A DNA stretch of 64,000 nt, from positions 40,644,898-40,708,897 of the forward strand of contig OX359275.1 in the NCBI GenBank assembly GCA_947179155.2. The letters are read 5' to 3'. A program made the translations under genes and the position numbers. The notes beneath the pieces were generated by a model. The model was not told where the DNA came from. It did no database searches and worked only from the letters and a program-made list of their open reading frames with translations. The stretch comes from Hedera helix. Its lineage: Eukaryota > Streptophyta > Magnoliopsida > Apiales > Araliaceae. Shown here in pieces: positions 22,802 through 36,602 of the stretch; the first letter of the stretch is position 1; each line of letters begins with the position of its first letter.

Positions 22802-25746
22802 ATCCAAATTTTGAATTTAATGGATAAAAGTGACATAATCATAAATTAAAAAAAATGATACATGGCGGAGGATATTACAAAGGATATTACTATATAAATA
22901 AAAATTAAATTTTATATATTTTTTAATTATTAAAAAATAAAGTTTGACAAGACATATCAAACCCTATTTTTAATAATTAAAATATATTTTATATTTTATT
23001 TTTATTAATTTATACTTTTTCTATTACAAACTAAAATATCATGAAACACAATATAAAAATGACTAAATATGTCACGTCAATTTTACATACTACCTATAAG
23101 TATATTGGCCTACCTTTGTGTTTGCTCTTTCCAAGTCAAACAAGCCCTTAAAGAAAAGTAGTTTTGCTGTGGTCCGCTCCACATCAGTGATTGATACCTA
23201 AAACAAAAAAGGTACTAAAGGTAATGTGGTGTGGTCTGTGTTTGTTCCTCAAAAAAATGTTTGTTGCCCCTTCTTCTTTTCTTATAAACAGCCAACCACA
23301 TCATGTATTTTTATTTTATATTAATTTACACAAAAAAAAAACTAAGTTTAAAAGTATAATAGGATGAAAAAATTATAATGATACATTAAAGAATATTTTA
23401 TTATTTTATAATATTATTACTGAAAAACTAACTCATATATATATGTGTGTGTGTGTGTGTCTGTGTCTCATAAATAACAAATTTTTTTTTGAGCTGGGAA
23501 GTATATAATATACGAGAAAATGTAATTTAAGACATGTTTTAGCTAAACTTGAGTGATGTTACTTAATGAAATAATGTAATTTTACATAAAATTTAAAAGT
23601 AATTTTACATAAAATTTAAAAGTAATTTTTTTTAAAACTCAAAAATAAAAGATTTAATCCGTCATTTTGTCGAGTAATTTTAGTCAAACTTGACAATTTA
23701 GGTTGAGAACTATCTGGTTAACTAAAATTACTTTGGTCGTATTGAGTTGGTTAACTAATTTTTATGTTTCCAGTTGGTTTAGTTTTGGACCCACATTATT
23801 ATAAATTATAAATATGAGTTAAAACTAGTTTAATTAATTTTCACCCATATCAGTTTATAATAGTTTTGATCCATAGTGACTAATTTATGGTATTTAATTA
23901 TTTATGTTTATAAATTTAGTTATCGTAACCAACTTTTTACAGTTCTTGATCGAGTTGGCTCGAGATGAATTTTTACTGTTACTGACGGTTACTTTTTTGG
24001 TGGGCGTAATATCACTATATCACTACTAATTAATTTATAAATATATCTATATTATAAAGTACGCGAAAAAGAAATGACAATTTTTTTTTGATCTAAAAAT
24101 GACATTGTCTTATTTAATTGAATATACTTATTCAAGAAATTAATTTAAAATTTAATTAACTTTTATAATTTTATTTAAATTATGCAATGTTAACTTTTTA
24201 CTTTCAAACTTGGCTTTAAATTTTAATTAACTTTTAAAATTTTATTGTATCCTTAAATTTTACAATTTGTTATATAACTTTTTGAACCTACAATTTTTGA
24301 GTAAATTACACTCTTGACTCCCTTAAATTTGATAATATATAGAATTAGAAGAGACAAATTCTCTGTCTCATTTCAACTAAAACACAAAAGGTTTTTTTAT
24401 ATAACCGCCGTGTCCATTTAACTAAATATAATAACACCAAATATGAGATTATTCTAACAAACATGTAATTATATATTCCCTTCATTCTAAATTAGAATAC
24501 CAATATAAATTTAAAAAAAATTAATTTGATATATTTTTAAATTTAATATTAACATAATTTATTTAAAATTTAAAAATAATAAATCTATTAATGCTTTTTA
24601 ATAAGCGTATGATATTCAAAATTATCTATTAGACATTCAAAAAAATGAAATTTTATATTAATTTTAAATTTAAAAATATTTAAAATTAATTTTAAAAAAA
24701 TCAATTGATCTTATAATTAAACGTTTTATTTATTTAATTAAAAATTGAACAACAAAGTGTTTGAATTTACAACCCAGCTAGCTCCCGGTCAGTCTAGATC
24801 CATTTATGTAACTATTGACTTTTGATGATGATAGGACAAAGCAAAGAAACAGAAAAAATAAAGAAGGAAGTTGCATATATATATATGAGAATAATTTATA
24901 ATAAATAGTTATTATGCACACCGAATAGGCTTTGCCACGTGGAAGTTTCACTTAAGCAACATCCCCAACAAATAAATATCATATTTTTTATATAAATTTG
25001 AATGAACTTAATTTATTTAATTGGATGATAAATAATGATAACTTTGAAATTTAAAATATAAATTGACTTATATTTAGTTTATAATTATATAATATCAATT
25101 CACATAATTCATATTAAAATAAATAAATATAATTTTAATTTTTAAATAAAATAATAACTAAATTTTATAAATCAAAATTAACTTATAATCATATTTGAAT
25201 AATTTTTCGCATATACAGACACAGTCATATCCTTGCAAAGTATTAATTAACGGAGTAGAAAGAAAGTATGCAGTGGACTGTCTTTACATTTTTTACGGGC
25301 GTCTAATAAACCAGTACACGTGAATATTAAATCATTTAAGTCGATATGATCGGTAAAAAAATAATTAAATTATTAAAATTGGTTATAAAAAATTAAAAAT
25401 TAAAAATATCTAAATTTTTATTATGTAATCGCTTATTGATTTATTCGGTTTGGTTAAATCGGTTAATTTATTCGGTTTAGTCACATATAAAATTTAAACA
25501 TAAAAAAAATAATTATTTTCTCATAGTGATAGCTAAATAAACTAATACATTGAATTAAATGATTAAGCCATTTTTCAACAATAAACACACAGCCCTATTA
25601 ACCATTTTACTAGGTATCCTCAATACCAGGGAGTTTATTCATTATTTGTCCTATATATAAACTGAAGCTCATTTTGAATGAAGGCTGCATATTGATATAA
25701 TTAATAAATGCTAAAAAAATATTATGCCTTCAAATCACCCAGTAGC
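22802..25746. other. AT-rich intergenic region
   Basis: No gene is supported. It contains a TG dinucleotide run at 23440-23460, scattered GGTTAA/CGGTT-type repeat words near 25435-25490, and a Stowaway-like start near 24475 (TTCCCTTCATTCTAAATTAG) without a clear second end. Confidence 0.5.
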
Positions 25747-26166
25747 TAGGGCTGTTCAAAGTAATCGGTTTTTTCAGTTTTTTGGCGAATCGAATCGATC
25801 CGAACCGGTCAATTCAGTACAAAATCGACCGGTTCGACGTTTTGGTCGTCCGGTACATACCGAACCGAACCGGTTGTACCGGTTATCTTTTTTTTAATAA
25901 TAATAATTATTATTATTATTAATAAATAATTACTACTAATACTAAAAATAATACTAATAATAATAATAATAAAAATAATATTAATAATAATAAAAATAAT
26001 AATAATTATTATTATTATTATTTTCGGTTAACCGGTACCGAACCGATACCGAATTGGTTAACTGGTTCGGTACCGGTTCCGATTTCGATATTCATTTTTT
26101 CCTACTATTGATACTGGTTCCGGTTTAGTCCGGTCCAATTCGGTTATAACCGTTTGAACACCCCTA
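25747..26166. mobile_element. hAT-like MITE, 420 bp
   Basis: Inverted ends TAGGGCTGTTCAAA and (complement) TAGGGGTGTTCAAA differ at one position. Flanking CCAGTAGC and CCAGGAGC match at 7 of 8, an aged 8-bp target duplication. Subterminal regions are rich in CCGGTT and AACCGG, and the centre is an (AAT/ATT)n-rich palindromic tract. No coding capacity. Confidence 0.82.
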
Positions 26167-28809
26167 CCAGGAGCTGAAGGATTACACAAAAAGAATCCAA
26201 TCATCTACTGTAAGAATTTTCCTTACGCAATATTTTATAATATATAATTATATAAAATAATGAAATAAATAATTATTAGAAAAATATATAAATTATATAA
26301 TAATTTTAGGTAGTTCGTTTGATTTCGATTTTTATGGTAACCAAACCAAAATCGACCAGTCGAGATTCGATTTTTCAGTTTTGTTCTTTTCAGTTTTATA
26401 TTTTTCGGTTTGATTTAATAACGGTTCAACTCAGTCCGGTTAATTTTTTGATTATTTTCGATTTTGTGTACACCTCTACTAATTTACCACGTTTTTAATT
26501 GTATTTTCTAAATCAAAATCAATATAATTATGAATATTATAAATTATATGTTTTAATATTTATTATTTTTAAAATTTAAATTAATTATTTTAATTTTAAA
26601 TTTAAAAAAAATCAAATTAATTTTTATAAAATTATTAATAATTATTTTATAATTTAAAATAGAGAGGGAGTATTTTTTTAGCAAGGTGTTGACCACGATT
26701 CAACTAGATATGAATGGATAAGGGCTATATCATTGTCTTCTCGATAGAACAATTGTTATTATCAATATTACTAACAGTATACTTATGCAAACCACGGAGT
26801 CTTATTTTTAATTTTAAAATGTTATATTTATTTTATATTAATATTTATTTTATATAATTTTTTAATATAATAAATAATATTATTTTTGACTTAACATGCT
26901 ATTTTATTTTTACATGTTAACATTTTGATTTTTTTTTAAATTTTATATACAATTATTTATTTTTAATGATATTTTTTTTTGTTTTTTTCTTAAATTTTAT
27001 TCATAATTTTTTTTCTTAAATTTTATTCTTTAAGTTAATTTTTTGTACAATATTTTTCTATGATTTAGACTTTTAAATATTTTTTGAGCTCTATGTTCAA
27101 ATTTCTTATTTTGAAAAAAAATAAAAATTTGTACTAATAATTATGTACTAAACATGAATTTTTATTTTCCTTCGATTCAAAATATTTTGATATCGTTTTT
27201 GTTGGAGTAGCCTTCAAACAATGCAAATATGGTATAATAAAATAATTTATTTAACAATAAAACTTAATTATATACTATCTAAATATCATATTTTAATTTC
27301 AATAATAAATTGAGCAACGATGGTGATTAACACATAAATACTATAACATTCCATGTTACTGCAAGGTGATACTATAAATTGAAAAATATAACATATCAAG
27401 TTGACAGGAAGATTAATGATTATCGGGATATTTTATTATTAATAATTAAACTTGATTCCACGATCATATATATGTACATGTAGATGTGTTAGTTTTTGAC
27501 CTAATATAAGAAAAATAATTTTTGACTTAAAGTAAGGGAAGTAATATTGCAGGAAAAACATTCAAAAAAAAGTGAAAAAAAAGAAGATAATGAACTAAAT
27601 TATATATTTAGCTGAAGTATATAGATATATAATAATCCTACATCCACACCCCGTGCAAAGCATGGGATTTTATCATAAAGTTATGATACCGTAGATACTT
27701 TATTAATTTTTTTTTATAAATATATTACTGAACTTATCAGTAAAATGATTCTAATAAAAATATAATTTTTCTCTAAAATTATATTATTTAATTTATTGGT
27801 TAAATAACTTTTTTTCCGCTGAACTGGACACTAATTTATATATGCATAATTGAATTAATTTTTGTATAACTGAAATTTTTTTTACAAATTTTTTTTTTGT
27901 CTAAGAGCATTTAATATGGAACAAAAAGAGTATTAGGTAAAACGATATTATAATTTAAACTACATTACTAATTTTTATTTTTGTATTGATGAACTAAACG
28001 AAAGGTCTTGTTAAACAACTGTTATATTATTAATAATGTTTTGAATTATATTTTTATAAATTTTTATTGGATAGAGTAATTAATTTTTATTATTTATTTA
28101 ATAATTAAATTATATGATCGATTAGTATATTATATTTTTATCATAATAATATAGCAATTATATTATCCTAATTATGATTAAATCTTTCTTATACTCAAAA
28201 CAATAATTATATTTATATTTTTTAATAATAGTAACAAATTTAAATTAAATAAACCATTTTTATGATAATTTTCTATTCTTCTCAATCTATATTATTTAAG
28301 TGGTAATATAATTTTACTTAAATTTGTATTATTTTATATATTTTTGAATTATAAAACTATATTACAAATTCTTATTTTCTTATAAAACTACGATATTAAT
28401 TTCAATTTTTGAATAAAAGTAACAAATTAATATTAGGTAAAATGATGTTATTTTGATTATTTTTTTTATAAAAAATATATTAATTCTTGTTTTTTATAAA
28501 ACTACAATACTAATTTCAATTTCAAATTTACATTAAAAAAATAATAAAAGTTGACTTAATATAAAAAAAGTCAAAGGTCAAATAAAATAAAAAAATAGAA
28601 AGACAGACCAAATTATCTATTTAATTATAATAAGTGTATATCACTCTAATGCTACATACCTCTCACATTCCTTGACAGGCTGATGTAAAATTTAAATTTG
28701 GTTAAAGAATTAACTGATAGTAGAAGAAAGGTATTTGTTATAACCCCTCCAATTCTTTTAGGATCGAGTTTAAGTTGCAGGTCTCCATGCATAAAATAAA
28801 TAGTTTTTT
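26167..28809. other. AT-rich intergenic region with repeat debris
   Basis: No gene is supported. At 26300-26480 there is a fragment with GGTTTGATTT, CAGTCCGGTTAA and a final GTACACCTCTAC that resembles the end of the neighbouring MITE family. At 26640-26670 an AGAGAGGGAGTA sequence resembles a Stowaway-type terminus. The rest, to 28650, is extremely AT-rich. Confidence 0.5.
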
Positions 28810-28818
28810 GAACATGCA

Positions 28819-28987
28819 GAAAAATTATTCTATGCACCTGGGGCAGGATGAATAGTATGCTCCCCCTCTCACATGAGAGTGGGGGCCACGCGTGTTGGGA
28901 TCCGTGCCACAACGCGTGGCCCCCACCCTCATGTGAGAGGGGGAGCAAACTGTTCATCCATGCCCCAAGGGCATGGAATAATTTCTC
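28819..28987. mobile_element. Mutator-like foldback MITE, 169 bp hairpin
   Basis: Almost the whole element is one inverted repeat. Arms of about 78-80 nt (left CTCCCCCTCTCACATGAGAG then TGGGGGCCACGCG; right its near-complement) are separated by a short loop around 28896-28912. The outer ends are GAAAAATTATTC and inverted GAGAAATTATTC. An exact 9-bp duplication GAACATGCA flanks it (28810-28818 and 28988-28996), characteristic of Mutator-type insertion. GC content is far above the surroundings. Open frames across it are palindrome artefacts. Confidence 0.9.
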
Positions 28988-28996
28988 GAACATGCA

Positions 28997-29429
28997 TGCA
29001 GGTTCGCTCATAGTAGTACTGTACAATAATAATAAAAGGGATATCCAGCCAAAGAAGAAAGGAATGAAAAGAAAAGAGAAAAGAAAGGAAAGGAAAAGAA
29101 AGAGAATCATATGCTATTTCAACTTTCAAGTGTTGTTGTCCCATAAATACAGTCACATAAATGGATAGACGAACGACCAACCGACTGGCCGATCAAGGAA
29201 AACCAAAAGCAAGCAAATTAAAGTATCCAAGGACAACTTTAATAAGCCCTGGCCAGCCCCTGCATCATATTTATCCGTCTAAAATCCCAAATGTAACCTT
29301 TACGGTCTCTTTTGATCATCAAGATCGAAGTGAGTAATAATTAACCAAGATCTCATTTTTATTTTTGATAAAGTACGGTGTTTGCTAGGAAACAAAATAG
29401 GGTTATCATAAAGTTACGATTCTTCAGTA

Positions 29430-29463
<34 letters not shown>

Positions 29464-30702
29464 TTACATGCATGTTTAGCTTAAACCGTTTGAACGGGAA
29501 TGGGGCCTTAATTGTCTCAATCCAGCTCAAGATTTATATGTTTTTACAAATTCCTTTTGAAAAGAATTTCAGTTTGGGTGGTTTTCTTTATTTTACAAAA
29601 TAACTTGGCGGCATAAAGCCTTAGCGTGACGGAGTATATCATTTTTAAAACTTTATTTTTAAGGATAATTTTATTTTATTTTTTCATATGTATTCTTAGT
29701 TAATAATTTATAAATAATGGTAAAATGTTAGATACGATAGATAATAAAAAATAATAACAAATTGAGAATATTTTATATTTTTTAATAAAAATGAATCCCA
29801 TATTTTGAAATAGATTAGAAAAAAAGTCTCCCAATTCACCTTGCAATAAATTCTTTACGTGTGATGGTTTGACACGTTCATGGTCATGAATTTCCGAGCA
29901 AAATTTAATCACACGCCATTAATGGAAGTTTTGATGGTCAAGTAGAAAACGAAAAAGTGGGTAGTGGACAGTACGAAGAAGGAATTACACTACTGGCGCC
30001 CAAAGAAAAAGTGGAATATGTGCATTACCACCTCTCCCTCGCTACCATTCTCTAAAAAGACATAAAAAGGAATGGAGGGAGTAGTTTTAAACTTGGACAT
30101 ATACCATCTTTTTTCAATACGTTTTTAAAAAGTAATTTATTTTTATTTCAAAATTATAAAATATTAATAGTAACTTATTATTAATTGTTTTACTATTTTC
30201 TTAACATCATATGATATGATTACCGCTATATTTTTAGTTAATACGTAAAGGTAAGGAAGTGTTACTTTTACAAAAAAAATAAAAAATCATCAGTAATATT
30301 TGGTGGACGGAAAACGCCATCACCATGTTGGTTTAATATTTTTTTTTTTAGTCGTCATCATCATCGTCCATTTCACTAGATTCCCATGTGGCATTCCCTA
30401 CCTTATTATGTTATCTTCATACAAATAAAACCCCTCCACTCTACCGTTAAGGGAATTAAACTTGATTGTTAACTCTCTTCGCATAAATAATAAATAAAAT
30501 TACATTTATATGAGTAATATTATATAAAAATATTAAATTTGTCTTTTTGAAAATAACAATTCCGGAAAAAAATAATCAAAGTGCCGCTCCTGCTGATGTC
30601 ACGCCCCCAAGTCATTCAGATTTTGCAGCTCAGAGAAGCTTCCCCTCATATCAGTCTTTTGTTTCTCTCTCTCTCTCTCTTGCTCCACCAGCTAGTGATC
30701 AC
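28997..30702. other. Upstream region of the formin gene
   Basis: No other gene is seen. Purine-rich A/G tract at 29050-29105, TA/CA dinucleotide run at 29428-29463, then AT-rich sequence. The last few hundred bases, including a CT-rich stretch at 30662-30682, are the likely formin promoter. Confidence 0.5.
29428..29463. repeat. Compound (TA)n(CA)n microsatellite
   Basis: A TA run followed by about 11 CA units. Confidence 0.9.
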
Positions 30703-30703
30703 A

Positions 30704-30712
30704 TATATATAG
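30704..30712 (+). promoter_or_regulatory. Putative TATA box of the formin gene
   Basis: TATATATAG follows a CT-rich tract and lies 33 bp before the upstream in-frame ATG (30745) and 87 bp before the preferred ATG (30799). A start site about 30 bp downstream would leave almost no leader for the first ATG, which favours the second. Confidence 0.4.
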
Positions 30713-30798
30713 AGGGTGGAGAATTAAGAAGCATAACCCGAGAGATGAATTGGGTGAAAGAAAAGAATAAAAGAGAAGAGACCCAGAAAACTACACAA

Positions 30799-33700
30799 AT
30801 GAGCTCTCAACATATGACCCTTTTTTTCCTCGTACCATTGGTCATGTCTTTCTTCATCGTCCAACCCGCACATGGCACGATGCTCAAGATTCAAGATTTG
30901 ATTGGTGACCACAAGAACATTAGAAGAATTTTGCACCAACCATTGTTTCCGGCAACTTCACCACCCCCGCCAGCTGTAGAACCACCGCCCACATCAGTTT
31001 TTCCAAACCCAGACCAGCCATTCTTCCCAGAAGTCCCCACCGGAACCACACCAAATCAGGCCCAGCAGCCACCAGCAACGATCAATGGCACCAGCATACC
31101 AATCCCAATTGCCACACAACCAGCCAAGCCAACCAAAAAAGTGGCAATTGCAATATCAGTTGGAATTGTCACATTGGGGATGCTGTCTGGATTGGCATTT
31201 TACCTCTGCAAGCATCGGGTAAAACACCCAGACGAATCCCAAAAGCTTGTTGGAGGCAATTCACAAAGAGTCGACGAGGAATCAAGAATGCCCCCATCTA
31301 CTTTCCTCTATATCGGTACTGTTGAGCCATCTAGCCAGAGAACAGTTAATGAGACAAATGGATCACCTTATCATAAACTGAGTTCATCAAAAAAATCAGA
31401 TCGATATAGACCAAGTCCTGATCTTCAGCCACTTCCACCGCTGAGTAAACCTCAACCCCCACCGACCATGAATTCGCCTCCGGCCATGTCATCATCCGAT
31501 GAAGAGAGTCACGAGTCCGCCTTTTATACACCACAGGGATCCTCAGTGACCAATGAAGAAGGGTACTCGACCAGTTCACGTCAGAGTCGTTTGAGCACTA
31601 ATACAAGGACCCAATCCAGAACTGAACCTCATGTTACTAGTCCTGTTCCTCATTCCAAGAGAACTTCACCAAAATCACGCCTTTCTATTTCATCCGTGGA
31701 CACAAAACACGCAATCATAGCATCAATTAAGCAGCCTCCACCTACTACTCCTCCTCCGCCCCCACCAGTAGCTCCTTCTCGGCCAATACAGAAGCAGCCT
31801 CAAGTTCAGTATTGTCAACCAACATTAGTATATGCTCCCAGAAGGGCAAAATTTTCATCACCGCCTCCACCGCCAGACCTGACGGCTCTTCATTTAATAA
31901 ACAAACAATCCCAACAGACAGCTAAAATCCCAATACCGCCTCCTCCACCGCCTCTTCCCCCGCAACTGGTAAGACCGCAGAAATTAGTGGCTTCAGAAAC
32001 AAGTGTTCCCTCAATGGCTTCGCAACAATTGACAAATTTGCAATCAAGGAGTCCCACCCCCAGAGCAGAATCTGGAATTGTGAAAACAGAACATGTAGAA
32101 GAAGATCATAAAGGTGCCACTTCTTTAGAGAAGATTGATGCTGATGATATAGATGGATCGAAACCGAAACTGAAGCCTCTGCACTGGGACAAAGTGCGAG
32201 CAACCTCAGACAGAGCCACAGTGTGGGACCAGATAAAATCAAGCTCCTTTCAGTAAGTAGACCAGCAAACATCCATGGTACTTGGCCCTGATAGTCTGAT
32301 GTACAATCACTGATCTATAGAACTTTTTCTTTTCTGTAGATTAAATGAAGACATGATGGAGTCTCTATTTGGATGTAATTCTGCAAGTTCAAGTTCAGTT
32401 CCAAAAGATGCGGCTAGAAAATCAGTACTACGCCCTACAGTTGAACAGGAAAACAGAGTATTGGACCCAAAGAAGTCACAGAACATAGCAATACTGATAA
32501 GAGCATTGAATGTGACACGGGATGAGGTTACTGAAGCTCTTCTAGATGGTATGTTATTTACTCTCTCGTGTGTCATAGCAGTAACATTGATTAATAGCTT
32601 CTGCAGAATAAAACGTGGAGATCAGGGAAGGAAATTTATCATTCATCATTTAGTATATGCCATTATGCACTGCTATTGTTGGAGAAGATCTTCTGTTGCC
32701 AACTTTTATTCTTTTTGCTCGCATAGCTATCATTAGTTCCAGACATGTTTCTTCATACATCATCTCGAATTTTACCAGTGATAATTCCAACCGTATACCT
32801 CATGACCAATTCTTTCCTCCACTCTATTGTGCACTCATGACCTAGTCTTCTTCCTAGAACCGAAGGCCTCTAGAGAAATTTTCCATGTGAAATTTGTTGA
32901 CAGAAAATATTGTTAATCTAGTAGGGAGAGTCTCTTCATAAAGAGGCATTCTCTGGGCTGGTTATTAATATCTGAAATTTGAGTTTTAATTTTTTTTTGG
33001 ACTATACCTATCTTTGCCAAAGCTTTGGGGAGTTAAAAAATTTCAAATCAGAGCACCACTGTATCACTTAGATGTTAACAGCCTACAATAAACAGGATAT
33101 GTCCTCAATAATAAATTTACAGCAATATTCTACTTCTTTAAGCTTACAATTTACAAGACTAATGAACCCAAAAAAAGTATTTAGTGTTTTGGTAACCCAA
33201 CAACAAAGAAGTAGAAGCTAGCATGCTGCAGCTCACATTAATTGCTTGTGACCATTTCTTAGATTAATGAAATTTTGAGTAGGTATAGGCACATATGTAA
33301 TAGTAAATATGTATGAAATAGACATAGCTCATCTAGTAGGGGAACAATAAGCAAATAGTGAAATATTTCAAGAGAGAGTGAAATCCTCCAGCGAGGAAAA
33401 GAATAGAGAAACCAATTACCAAGTCAAACTGGAAAGGAACTACTCGTCCTGCAAGTTCCACCTGCATCATTGTTTTATCTTTATGTTTAGAAATTTTTAC
33501 CTCCAATATTGAATTTCCTCTTCTAGTTGCAATTTGCAACCAGAGGTAATTCCATGTTTACTTTTTCTTTCATTTCCTATATTGACCGTCTGGAGACCAC
33601 TAGAAAGTACTTGACGGCTTGGGCCGTCGAGAATCCCTCCGGCGAGAGAGTAATTACAAGCTTCAAGATGTATTAACAATGGAGATGAAAAGTATTTAGT

Positions 33701-35782
33701 CGGGTGTGTACCTCTATTGTTGACCTTATATTTATAGTATTCGCCCTGCTCAATAGGATCATGATTGCTAATGGAAATCATATAGTAAAAAATTGTTGGC
33801 GAAGGTAACTATCATGCCAATTTGTGTTGGATATCATGATTGTTAATGGAAATCATATAGTAAAAACTTTATTGGAGAATGTAATTGTCATGCCAATCTA
33901 TGCTGGATATGGTAATTCCCACATCAACTAGTGTTGGATATAGTAACTAGTTAGTATTCGAAGTGATAAGTCAGCGAGGCCAAACTTATCGGACTTAGGA
34001 GTCCTCTTGTCGGCGTACTAGACTTAATAGGTTATGGGAATAAGGCCCAATATGAGCCAGCTCATTTGCGCTAGGAAATACGCAGCCGAACAATGCCTTA
34101 AAAGAACCATTTCAAAGGAGGTGCAGGCCCTTAATTTATTGTTGACAACCTATACAGATAGAAAGTTTATTTGTTAGCTGTACTACACATGATGCATTCG
34201 TAAGTTCTTATCATTTATAGGAGCAACATCGTACAAGTTTCTGCACCCTATAAAATTCAATCATGGAAAACAAGTCTACCGGTAAACTGGAACAATACAG
34301 CAACACTTTTCCAGAGTTCAATAGCCAAATAACATCACCAGTTCTGGACATACAAGCATGTTATATGTGTGTATGTGCACGTGTTGGAAACACAATGTTA
34401 ATAATTATATAAAAAAGAATATTAAAAATCTTAAAACAGAAAAACATGTCTATGAATCTCATTTTTCAATTGTCTCATCTGATGGAATGTGTATATTGGT
34501 CCAACAGGAAATCCGGAAGGGTTAGGTTCCGAACTTTTGGAAACTTTGGTGAAGATGGGTCCAACCAAAGAGGAAGAGATCAAACTTAGAGATTACAGAG
34601 GTGACTTGTCAAAACTAGGGTCTGCTGAGCGTTTTCTCAGGGCAATTCTTGATGTACCATTTGCCTTTAAAAGAGTGGAAGTCATGCTATACAGAGCAAA
34701 CTTTGATACAGAAGTTAAATACTTGAGGAATTCCTTCCGAACCCTAGAGGTATTGTTGTCAATTGCTTCTCAATTCCATTTGCTGATATTTCATGCATTT
34801 GACTTAATTTTTTCGATAACATTATAATGCCTCACAGGAATTTGAAAGTTGTTAGATTATTGTGTATTAATATTTGAGCTAGTTCAAATATACAATCATA
34901 AATTTTCAAATGTGCCTGATGTCAAAATATCTTCATTTTTTAAAAACAAATATATTTGCAAGCTGTACTCATTACATTAACACTGATCAGGCAGCAAGTG
35001 AAGAATTGAAGAACAGTCGGTTGTTCCTCAAACTCCTTGAAGCTGTTCTGAGGACAGGAAACCGCATGAATGTTGGCACTAATCGTGGCGATGCAAGAGC
35101 TTTCAAACTTGATACACTGTTGAAATTAATAGATATAAAGGGAACGGATGGGAAGACCACCTTGCTCCACTTTGTGGTTCAAGAGATCATCAGGTCAGAA
35201 GGCAAGAGTTCTGAATCTTCTGATCCTACGACTGAAATTCTTCCAAATAAAATGAATTTCAGAGTGAATGAGGAGGATTTCAAGAAGCAAGGACTACAGG
35301 TTGTTGCGGGGTTGGGCAGAGAACTGGGCAATGTCAAGAAAGCAGCAGGAATGGATGCAGACGTCCTGAGCAGCTATGTTTCGAAGCTTGAAATGGGGCT
35401 GGAGAAAGTCAGATTGGTTTTGCAATATGAGACCACAAACATGCAGGGTAAATTCTTTGAGTCATTGAAAATGTTTCTTAGAGAGGCAGAAGAGGAAATT
35501 ACTAGAATTAAGTCAGATGAAACAAAGATCTTATCGTTGGTGAAAGAAGTCGCGGCATATTTTCATGGTGACACTGTGAAAGAAGAAGCCCATCCTTTCA
35601 GAATATTCATGATCGTTAGGGATTTTCTCTGTATACTGGATAATGTGTGCAAGGAAGTGGGGAGCAAAATGGTGGGTTCAGCAAGATCATTCAGAATACC
35701 TACAACAGCATCACTACCAGTCCTAAACAGATACAATGTGCGTCAAGATAGAAGTTCAGATGAAGAAAGCTCGTCGCCATAA
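30799..35782 (+). CDS. Class I formin-like protein (FH1/FH2), about 898 aa
   Basis: Exons 30799-32252, 32340-32548, 34508-34749 and 34991-35782 join in phase, with the four-exon pattern usual for plant class I formins. The protein has a signal peptide (MTLFFLVPLVMSFFIVQPAHG), an extracellular Pro-rich part with the motif RRILHQPLFP, and one membrane segment (about 115-137) followed by KHRVKH. A Ser-rich cytosolic region leads to FH1 poly-Pro blocks (about 313-390). FH2 starts near 456 with PKLKPLHWDKV and includes LRTGNRMNVGTNRGDA. Such proteins nucleate actin filaments at the plasma membrane and link them to the wall. An in-frame ATG at 30745 would add 18 charged residues; 30799 is preferred because the hydrophobic signal then lies near the N terminus. 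No break or missing key residue is seen. Which formin paralogue it is cannot be fixed by eye. Confidence 0.93.
33490..34160 (-). mobile_element. LTR-like retrotransposon fragment in formin intron 2
   Basis: On the minus strand this stretch has LTR features, including a TATA-like CTATAAATATAAG near 33727-33740. The part 33905-34090 matches, in opposite orientation, 49995-50170: both share CTCATTTGCG, GCGTACTAG and a block around ATAGTAACTAG/GTGATAAG. It contains a tandem duplication of 75-76 bp (33758-33832 and 33833-33908) starting ATCATGATTG. I could not place its ends or a target duplication. It explains the unusual 1,959-bp length of the intron. Confidence 0.6.
33758..33908. repeat. Tandem duplication, 75-76 bp unit
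   Basis: Two adjacent units begin ATCATGATTG(C/T)TAATGG and end TG(T/C)TGGAT, with a few differences; shorter partial units ending TGTTGGAT follow to about 33941. Confidence 0.85.
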
Positions 35783-36602
35783 GAACATGTGCAAATGAGG
35801 CACTCGAGTCTCATCAGAGGAAAATGGTAGCTCATTGCTTACCTAGAAGTATATATTTTAAAGGAGTTGTCTGATTGTATAGAAGGAGCTTGTGAATATC
35901 AAGAGGGCTAACAGTCGGATGTATAAAAGCCTCGCCTATAACGTTTGGCTTTATCCATTAGAAGAAGTGAATGTGAAAAGGGAATTGAAAGGACAACGAC
36001 AATTACAGAGAGAATATCAAATATGATGACAAATAGGATGACGAAAGGAATTTGAAGATACTTCCAGCAATGAGAACATAATCTGGAAGATATTGAAAAT
36101 TCACGAACAGCTGCAAGCTATCATGGGTTGTTGAATGAAGGATAAAAATAGCTTTTTTAAGACCTCAAGTCTCCTATACAAGGCCATAGTTGAGGTAGTC
36201 TTCTCATTTACATACGTGTTCCATAAAACATTAAAGTTTTGATGCCAGGCAATCAGGCATCATGCTATAATCTGAATTTGTTGTTTTAAATTATCTCAGT
36301 TAGCATAAGGAAATTATTTTGTTCTTAACTTTTAATCTTACTCTCTTGTAGCTCCTTCGCCATGATGCAACTGATCTTGTTGTTTTGACAAAAGATTTCC
36401 CACTATTCAGGATGCACTAAGCCAACAATGAAAACTTTACTGCTTATAAGCATATTCTCTATTATATTCTCCCTTTTTTAAGGAGCGAAAAGTTGCCAAA
36501 ATAGGTCATCATATAGAATACAGCAGGCATGCAAAGTGAACACCAAGTAACTGCAAAAATACCGCCGTCAAGAATAGATTTACAACCTTCACCTTTCATA
36601 GG
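35783..36602. other. 3' region of the formin gene
   Basis: 3' untranslated and downstream sequence. No further exon or RNA gene is seen. Confidence 0.45.

Noticed and set aside
28652..29180. Overlapping open frames of 83-152 codons on both strands
   Set aside because: They run through the foldback MITE and the A/G-rich tract beside it; mirror-image frames are expected from a palindrome.
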